This document shows positions 48,701 to 53,456 of a stretch of 53,456 bases of DNA, piece after piece. Location: NCBI GenBank assembly GCA_002350105.1, contig DEDT01000036.1, forward strand, positions 1 through 53,456. The letters are read 5' to 3'. Position 1 is the first letter of the stretch, and the number at the start of each line of letters is the position of its first letter. The position numbers and the translations under genes are program-made. Origin of the DNA: Selenomonadaceae bacterium UBA2897. GTDB taxonomy: Bacteria > Bacillota > Negativicutes > Selenomonadales > Selenomonadaceae. The notes below the pieces were generated by a model that had not been told where the DNA came from, made no database searches, and saw only the letters and a list, made by a program, of their open reading frames with translations.

Positions 48701-49424
48701 CGGCCGTGAAGCCATCGCTGCCCAGGCTCTCCGCGTAGTCGTGCAGCGACTGGATCTCCGTGCCATAGCGCTGCAGCAGCTGCCGGATATCCTCGCGCGG
48801 GATATGCTGCCAGAGATCCGCCGTATCCGCATAGCGCGCCGGCTGTGCCGCCAGCCACTCCTCCGGGAATGGCTGGCTCTGGGCAAAGTGCCACGTCTGC
48901 TGCAAGAGTCCGCGCACGGCCGCATCGCCGTGATCATCGCCGTAGGCATCGGCGAACTGCAGGAACGCGGGCTCTGCCGCCGCATACTGCTCCTCGAGGA
49001 ACGTATCCATGACGTCCTCGGCCAGCAGATTGGCCTCCTGCTCATCCATGGCCCGGAACTGCGGGTCGATGTCGAGCTCGGCGATATTCATGCGCAGCAC
49101 GCGCTGGCAGAAGGAATCGATGGTCGTGATGGCCGCTCCCGAGAGCAGGATCAGCTGCCGCTGCATATGGTCCCGTTTCCGCTCTGAATCGGCCTGCGCC
49201 ACGGCTTCCTGCAGGCCCTGCTCGATGCGCTCGCGCATCTCGGCCGCCGCCGCCCGCGTGAAGGTCAGCACGAGCAACTCGTCGATATTGCAGACCTCCT
49301 CCCGCAGCATGCGGATGATGCGCGCCACGAGCACGGCCGTCTTGCCGGAGCCGGCCGCCGCCGCCACGAGCACCCGTTGGTGCTGCGCCGCGATGGCCGC
49401 TTGTTGTTCTTCTGTCCACCCCAT
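45702..49424 (-). CDS. addA: ATP-dependent helicase/nuclease subunit A
   Basis: Helicase-nuclease of the Chi-regulated AddAB complex that resects double-strand breaks for RecA repair. 1240 residues. UvrD-like motifs: Walker A AAAGSGKTAVLVARI (near 22-36), LLVLTFTRAAAAEMRERI, IVVDEYQDTNAVQ (Walker B), FLVGDVKQSIYRFRQADP, IMTIHKSKGLEFP and LYVALTRAREKL. The C-terminal RecB-like nuclease has GTLMHTVMQHLDL and ELVLVDYKTDRD with the catalytic Asp and Lys. ATG overlaps the addB stop (TGATG). Its last codons abut the palindromic element. Confidence 0.97.
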   Translation of the reverse strand: MGWTEEQQAAIAAQHQRVLVAAAAGSGKTAVLVARIIRMLREEVCNIDELLVLTFTRAAAAEMRERIEQGLQEAVAQADSERKRDHMQRQLILLSGAAITTIDSFCQRVLRMNIAELDIDPQFRAMDEQEANLLAEDVMDTFLEEQYAAAEPAFLQFADAYGDDHGDAAVRGLLQQTWHFAQSQPFPEEWLAAQPARYADTADLWQHIPREDIRQLLQRYGTEIQSLHDYAESLGSDGFTAVTAAARADWQRIEEAFQAGEDWDELQARVQAFRFGSMSSKAFRETLLDPATKKSLADGPFKKLKDTLKQLKETTFAQTAAAIRDDLAATHTVVAELCRLTLAYGQLLQQTKREQRLIDFSDMEHFALDLLCNREVRQATGELTPTSAALALQEKYAAIVVDEYQDTNAVQEAICQLIARPEQPDVFLVGDVKQSIYRFRQADPDIFQKKYRDFPKQDGCQLITLRHNFRSRAGILDSANVLFAQLMEHEAMEIDYDAAAALYPKLDYPALPAGAVGLAGPLELVHILDDAEVEDVPSDGRPVPQGIEAEGCYIARRLKAYKEAGTLVYDKQEGSYRPMSWRDAVILVRAGQDKSQQLLGCLRAAGIPAYADANTGYFEAPEVRVMLALLTCLDNVRQDIPLAAVMGSPIGGFSMADLAKIRLAAPEKKQLDLYGALLYAYQQESGLSTRLADKAAAFCDRLSVWRQAARQLRVPELIHYLYQQTGYYNYVGGQEGGLLRQANLRLLSDRAAAYEKTNYRGLNRFLRFIDRMREQETDLAAARTLGAGEDVVRIMTIHKSKGLEFPLVFLADCGKQFNLQDANARLLCHKERGIALQIADRETGQCYKTLPWHTLAQAIRREGKAEELRVLYVALTRAREKLILTSSGKSKAWENRLQKLAPLAEAEGEALPGAKVLAAGSYLDWLLMALIRLPDGRPLREAAGLASTATLSLPRYPAAQFQVRTLAAAAVAPPVQAETGTETLLAQVRHGEPLPATEEAERVDRILDWHYTGPDLAQVAAKLSVSEIKRRFREPDEQLQDVTAKLLGEEKGESAGQPWQRPAFLQARKRTGAEYGTLMHTVMQHLDLQGDTSYRGLQGQLQSMVSREIILPEDVPAIYIKSLQAFCDSPLGEGVRQASRVWRELPFSRLLPARDFYRKLPEDSTAQCFVQGVIDLLYETAAGELVLVDYKTDRDTDPRHARDRHGEQIRLYREAVTAVTGRPVAAAYLFMLSSGTIVAL

Positions 49425-52400
49425 CACGCTTTTTCCTCCTCCTTGCCTTGTCCGTCTCGCTTGCCGGCCCCGGTCCGAGCGGGCAGTGGCACCTCGCCGC
49501 CCACTTTGGCACGCATATCTCGATAGTATTCCTGCTCGTCATCGGCCTGCTCCAGGATGCGCCAGGACTCACACTGCGGATCGAAGCCGCAGAAATCCCG
49601 ATAGGGGCAAAAGGTGCAGGCATTCTTCTGCGCATCCTCCGCATAGGGCGAGACCGGGATGTAACCAGCGAGCAGGCGCCGCCCCGTATCGCGAATCAGA
49701 TAATCCATGTAGTCGAGCAGCAGGGCGAACTGCTCCTCTGTCTTCACCGAGGTCAGTGTTGCCTTCGAGAGACTGCCGTCGCGATTCAGCGAGGCCTTGA
49801 TGAAGTGCTGCTCTGCGTCAATGGCCTCGATGACCGCCGGATCTGCGAGCACCCAGCCCGGCATGCGCATCAGCTTGTCCAGCTCAGCCTCGACCTTGCC
49901 CGCATCCTCCTTACGCCCCGTCGGCAGCAGGCTGTATTTGAGATACGCATAGAGCACGCCCGCCGGCAGGCAGGCCTTGCCGTCCCGGCTGAGGAAATTG
50001 CGCGCCACGAGCAGGTACGCGAGCAGCTGCATGCGCAGGCCGTACCAGACCTCGAGCAGATTCAGTGCCGCGTGGCCCGTCTTGTAGTCGATAATGAGGA
50101 AATACCGCCCGTCATCCGCGATGTCGATGCGGTCGATCTGCCCCGTTAGCTCGACCTTTACGCCGTCAATGGGATAGACGAGCGGCGGCAGCTTCCCCTC
50201 GCCCGGGCCGAAGGCCTGCTCCAGATAGGCGGGATGGAACCGGCTGGCCTTGTCGTAGGCGATGAGGCGATGCAGGCAGTGCTCCGCCGTCTCCTGGATG
50301 CGCGTGAGCAGATGCTGGTAGGCGGCCTCGCGCTGCATGAGCCGTCCGCGTATGCGCGGCGCGAGCTCCGTGAGCGCCCGCTGGCACATGGCCGCACACT
50401 CCTTATCGTCCACCTCAGCCCAGCGGCGCCCGGCCCGGCGCAGTTCCTCGCCGAATTCATGCAGCACGCCGTGCAGCAGCTGGCCGAAATCGACATGCTG
50501 GAAGCTGTACTCCTCGCGCTCTTTGAGCTTCAGCCCGTACTGGGCAAAGTAGTGGAACGGGCAGGCGCGGTAGCATTCGAAGCGCGTCACACTGCCCGTG
50601 AGCTGGCGGCGCGGCGCAAAGAGGGCCTGAGCCAGCTCCGGCGGCAGTTCCCGTTCCCGCGGCGGCGCAAAGAGCCCCGCGAGGGAACGCTTCGCCGCGG
50701 CGCGACGCTTTTTGTCCTGCTGGTACCAGTTATAGACATCCTGCCACCACGGTGCCATCGCACGTCCATCGCGCTGTGCCCGCAAGGCGAGCGTGAGATC
50801 GTTGAGCGCAGGCAGCGGCGCCGCGAGCTGCAAATCATCCGTGCGGTCGATGCCCGCCAGAGGCAGGGTCAAAAACTCCGCCCGGGGCAGCAGCGTGCGC
50901 AGGCGATGCAGCAGCGGCGAGGGCAGCAGCTCCCCGCCCTGCGCATCGGCGAGTGGACAGGACACCCAGAGATAATCCCTGGCCTCCGTGAAGCCGCGGT
51001 AGAGCAGGTAGTTCTCGCTGAAGCTGCGCTCCTGTCCGCCCGAGGGAATCTCGAGGTTCACTTCCTGCAGGTGCAGGCGATCCGCATCGGTGAGCAGGCC
51101 GGACTCGCTCACGGCGCGCGGCATCACGCCCGCGTTCGCGCCGAGGATGTAGATGGCGCGGCATCCCTGCAGGCTGTTCTGGTCAAAAGGTGCGATGGTC
51201 ACGGCATCGAGGCCCTGCGGAATCAGCGATAGCTGCAGTGCATCGAGGCCCTCGGAGAGCACGAGCGCATACTCCGTGAGCGGCATCTTCTCCTCGCCGC
51301 TCACGGTTACGAGCTGGTCGAAGAGCTCCATGAGGCCGTTCCAAAGCTGGCGGTGCTCCGCCGCCAGGGCCTGCTGCACCTCGCCTGCGGCCTCGGCCGC
51401 CTGCTCCTCCCGCTCCGCCCAGAGCGCGAGCTTATCCGGCACCTCCAGGGCCAGCAGGAAGTGATAGAGCGCCTCCGTCTGCGCGCGTACGTTTGCCGCC
51501 GTGCGCAGCTCCTCCTGCAACTTAGCCAGCGGCTCTGCGACGATGCGGCGCCACTGCTCCACATCGCGCAAGCGCTGCTCTGCTGCCTCCTGCAACTCAC
51601 CATCCTGCTCCAGGGAATAATAGCGGCGCCAACTCCACGGCTCCTCCTGCGTCCAGGCCTTGCGGCCGCGCACGCCGAACTCGCGCACATAGTTCTCTAA
51701 TAGGTCGATGTTGTCCATGCTCAGCTGCGTCCAGAAACCCGTGCGCAGACAGCGGCAGAGAGGCTCGATGCGCCAGCTGCGGATAGCCTCGAACACGGAG
51801 CGCAGGAGCTCGGCAAGCGGATGCTGCTGGCTCGCACGCTTCGCATCGATGAAATAGGGAATGCCGTAGGCCGGCAGCAGCAGGCGCAGCTGCTCGGCAT
51901 AGTCGCCGTCATCGCGCACCAGCACGCCGATGTCGCGCCAGGCAAAGCCTCGCTCGCGGCAAAGGCGCAGGATATCCGCCGCCATGGCGGTCATCTCGAG
52001 ACGCGGCGTCGCCGCCTCCACGATGCGCAGCCCCGCCGCCGCCTCCTGCGGCATCGCCCCCGGTGAGAACAGGCCGCGCTCGATCTGGCCGAGAGCGGGC
52101 GCACGGAAGCGCGGCGCGCCGTAATGCTGCGCTGCCTTTTCCCCCGCCAGCGCAGGCAGGCCCGCCTGCGTCAGCACGCGCACCGTCGGCGTGATACCGA
52201 GCTCCTGCGCCAGTTTTTTCAGTGCTTGCTGCGTCAGCGCACTGCGGGCAAAGAGGCCGCTCTTGCCGCCATTGGCCGGACTTCCCTCTACAGGATCGAG
52301 GGAAAGCGTCACATGCACGGCTTTAACCTTCGCCAACAGCGCCGCCAGTACCGCCTTTTCCTGCGGGTTGAAAAAGACAAAGCCATCGACCCAGACCTCA

Positions 52401-53008
52401 GCCTCCCGTAGCAGGGCCGAGTCCGGAATCCGCGTCACCAGCGTATCGAGGGCATCGCCCGCATCGGCCGCCCTGCCGGCCAGCGTCTGCGTGAAGTCCG
52501 CCGCCAGCAGCGCGATATCCTGCAGCTTGCCCGCGAGATAAGGGTCTTTCCGCTCCAGTTCGCCGGCTTTCTGCCGCAGGATTTCCGGCGTGATGCCGTA
52601 GCTCTTCGCCTCGTCCAGGGCGTCGCCGAGCTCCTGACTGAAGCCGTGGCGGCCCGCCGCCCGCGCGAAGACCGTGAGCTCCTTCTGACGTCGGTGCAGG
52701 ATGCGCTTCAGCAGCAGGCGCCGCCCGAGCTCCGAGATGCGCGGCAATACCGCGCCGCCCGTCTCCAGCAGGATCTGCCGGGCGAAGCGGCGGAAACCGA
52801 ACACATAGCTGCGCAGGAAGCCCTGCCCCTGCTCTGCCATGAGCCCAGCCAGCTGCCGCTCCACGCGGAACGTCATATGCTCCGGCAGCAGCAGGATGAG
52901 CGCGGGGCCCAGCGGATCCTCCGCCATGCGTTGCCGCATGGCCTCCAGGCACGCCGTCGTCTTGCCCGTCCCCGCCCGGCCGATGATGAATTCCAGTGTC
53001 GCCGTCAT
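49424..53008 (-). CDS. addB: ATP-dependent helicase/deoxyribonuclease subunit B
   Basis: Partner of AddA, 1194 residues. Walker A IIGRAGTGKTTACLEAM lies at the N-terminus; the inactive helicase fold occupies the middle. The RecB-type nuclease domain carries QIDRIDIADDGRYFLIIDYKTGHA (catalytic Asp and Lys). The 4Fe-4S cysteines are in ECYRACPFHYFAQYG and CTFCPYRDFCGFDP near the C-terminus. Start at MTATLEFIIG, with AAGGAGG five bases ahead; an earlier ATG 32 codons upstream would include the promoter region. It leads the addB-addA operon. Confidence 0.97.
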   Translation of the reverse strand: MTATLEFIIGRAGTGKTTACLEAMRQRMAEDPLGPALILLLPEHMTFRVERQLAGLMAEQGQGFLRSYVFGFRRFARQILLETGGAVLPRISELGRRLLLKRILHRRQKELTVFARAAGRHGFSQELGDALDEAKSYGITPEILRQKAGELERKDPYLAGKLQDIALLAADFTQTLAGRAADAGDALDTLVTRIPDSALLREAEVWVDGFVFFNPQEKAVLAALLAKVKAVHVTLSLDPVEGSPANGGKSGLFARSALTQQALKKLAQELGITPTVRVLTQAGLPALAGEKAAQHYGAPRFRAPALGQIERGLFSPGAMPQEAAAGLRIVEAATPRLEMTAMAADILRLCRERGFAWRDIGVLVRDDGDYAEQLRLLLPAYGIPYFIDAKRASQQHPLAELLRSVFEAIRSWRIEPLCRCLRTGFWTQLSMDNIDLLENYVREFGVRGRKAWTQEEPWSWRRYYSLEQDGELQEAAEQRLRDVEQWRRIVAEPLAKLQEELRTAANVRAQTEALYHFLLALEVPDKLALWAEREEQAAEAAGEVQQALAAEHRQLWNGLMELFDQLVTVSGEEKMPLTEYALVLSEGLDALQLSLIPQGLDAVTIAPFDQNSLQGCRAIYILGANAGVMPRAVSESGLLTDADRLHLQEVNLEIPSGGQERSFSENYLLYRGFTEARDYLWVSCPLADAQGGELLPSPLLHRLRTLLPRAEFLTLPLAGIDRTDDLQLAAPLPALNDLTLALRAQRDGRAMAPWWQDVYNWYQQDKKRRAAAKRSLAGLFAPPRERELPPELAQALFAPRRQLTGSVTRFECYRACPFHYFAQYGLKLKEREEYSFQHVDFGQLLHGVLHEFGEELRRAGRRWAEVDDKECAAMCQRALTELAPRIRGRLMQREAAYQHLLTRIQETAEHCLHRLIAYDKASRFHPAYLEQAFGPGEGKLPPLVYPIDGVKVELTGQIDRIDIADDGRYFLIIDYKTGHAALNLLEVWYGLRMQLLAYLLVARNFLSRDGKACLPAGVLYAYLKYSLLPTGRKEDAGKVEAELDKLMRMPGWVLADPAVIEAIDAEQHFIKASLNRDGSLSKATLTSVKTEEQFALLLDYMDYLIRDTGRRLLAGYIPVSPYAEDAQKNACTFCPYRDFCGFDPQCESWRILEQADDEQEYYRDMRAKVGGEVPLPARTGAGKRDGQGKEEEKA

Positions 53009-53048
53009 AATAACCTCCTTATCTTGCCGTATCCCTATGCTATGTGAC

Positions 53049-53054
53049 AGTATA
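53049..53054 (-). promoter_or_regulatory. Extended -10 promoter of addB
   Basis: Minus-strand TGTGCTATACT with TGN extension, about 45 bases before the addB start. Confidence 0.5.
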
Positions 53055-53155
53055 GCACAAAGAAAAAGCCAATGTAGAAAAAACGGCTTTACGGTCTCAA
53101 TCATTATTTTTCAGACTAAAAGGAGACAGTATTGCACAAATGCTTAATCAAACAC

Positions 53156-53194
53156 AAAAAGGCAGGTTCCCGTGCCTATGCCGGGATACCTGCC
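53156..53194 (-). terminator. Intrinsic terminator of the nuclease/transposase-like gene
   Basis: GGCAGGT and ACCTGCC pair, with inner CCCG/CGGG, and a five-base A-run on the left that reads as a T-run on the minus strand. Confidence 0.85.
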
Positions 53195-53210
53195 CACACT
53201 ATGCTTTCCC

Positions 53211-53456
53211 TTATACCAGCTGTACTTTATTCCGCTCGGCGAATTGTCGAATGGCCTCTACCGTCCAGCCTGATACTTTGGCTATGACATCCAGACTGAC
53301 CTTTTCCCGGAGCATCGACAATACCATGCTCCTCTTCGTCTGCTCCTCACCTTGCTTGATGCCTTGCTGGATGCCGTCCTCGAAAAAGCCTTCGCTGAGG
53401 TTGCACATCGTATTCATCTCCTCTGCCATGTCATCTGTCAGATTCAGTTCGTATTG
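53211..53456 (-). CDS. 3' end of an Rpn-family nuclease / transposase-like gene (partial)
   Basis: The frame is open to the right edge, reading QYELNLTDDMAEEMNTMCNL before GFFEDGIQQGIKQGEEQTKR. The SEGFFEDGIQQGIKQG tail and the short C-terminal helix-turn-helix-like VSLDVIAKVSGWTVEAI are typical of Rpn/PDDEXK nuclease-family transposases, whose nuclease core would lie beyond the window. About 81 residues are seen. The internal ATG at 53429 is not a likely start. Confidence 0.75.
   Translation of the reverse strand, partial: QYELNLTDDMAEEMNTMCNLSEGFFEDGIQQGIKQGEEQTKRSMVLSMLREKVSLDVIAKVSGWTVEAIRQFAERNKVQLV

Noticed and set aside
1..53456. CRISPR array, rRNA or tRNA genes
   Set aside because: I found no regular spacer-repeat pattern, no rRNA sequence and no tRNA cloverleaf. 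The repeats in cydDC have no spacers.

Overview
The window is a 53 kb, GC-rich (roughly 58-60% by eye) chromosomal segment of a bacterium. It encodes almost only housekeeping genes, packed tightly, with Shine-Dalgarno sites and many TGATG/ATGA start-stop overlaps. The mix of Firmicutes-type genes (addAB, hemZ, a single RelA/SpoT hydrolase-synthetase, UPF0158, Uma2 proteins) with phosphatidylserine synthase/decarboxylase and a WecG/TagA glycosyltransferase suggests the Negativicutes. Selenomonadaceae (a Mitsuokella- or Selenomonas-like organism) is my best guess, from family knowledge and not from a search.

Layout. 1-2.96 kb is the end of a mobile element: a broken SNF2-type helicase relic, a 32-residue membrane peptide with its own promoter and terminator, an unrecognised 296-residue cargo protein and a tyrosine recombinase abutting pckA. 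2.99-6.3 kb: pckA and thrC. 6.5-10.9 kb (plus strand): nadE, a VOC protein, a UPF0158 protein, udk, a small membrane protein and a 199-residue hypothetical. 11-17.2 kb (minus): queE, queD; a psd-pssA-glycosyltransferase membrane-lipid operon; wecG; two tandem Uma2 paralogues. 17.4-31.3 kb (minus): fur-hemZ-hisS-aspS, relA, uppP, glmU/prs, a FadR-type GntR regulator, and ispE coupled to a polyferredoxin. 31.4-39.6 kb: a holin-like toxin peptide (minus), then on the plus strand a P1B-ATPase-like protein lacking the catalytic aspartate, a secreted protein, and cydA-cydB-cydDC for cytochrome bd oxidase. 39.8-53.4 kb (minus): an HD hydrolase, a secreted beta-sandwich protein with a 706-residue cNMP-binding-like protein, glyA, a hypothetical, addA-addB, and the 3' end of an Rpn-type nuclease gene running off the edge.

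The most unusual signal is a set of small interspersed repeats that have invaded coding DNA. The fused cydDC gene carries several: tandem CTCAACN heptamers that encode recurring NSQRSTLN-like peptides, a 58 bp palindromic element whose second copy lies at the 3' end of addA and differs by compensatory stem changes, and a perfect 11 bp inverted repeat. All keep the frame and sit in linkers of the transporter. The heptamers recur at the end of queD. Other points worth a look are the pseudo P-type ATPase beside cytochrome bd, two tiny membrane-peptide genes, a promoter nested inside the loop of a terminator-like hairpin, and a polyferredoxin translationally coupled to ispE.
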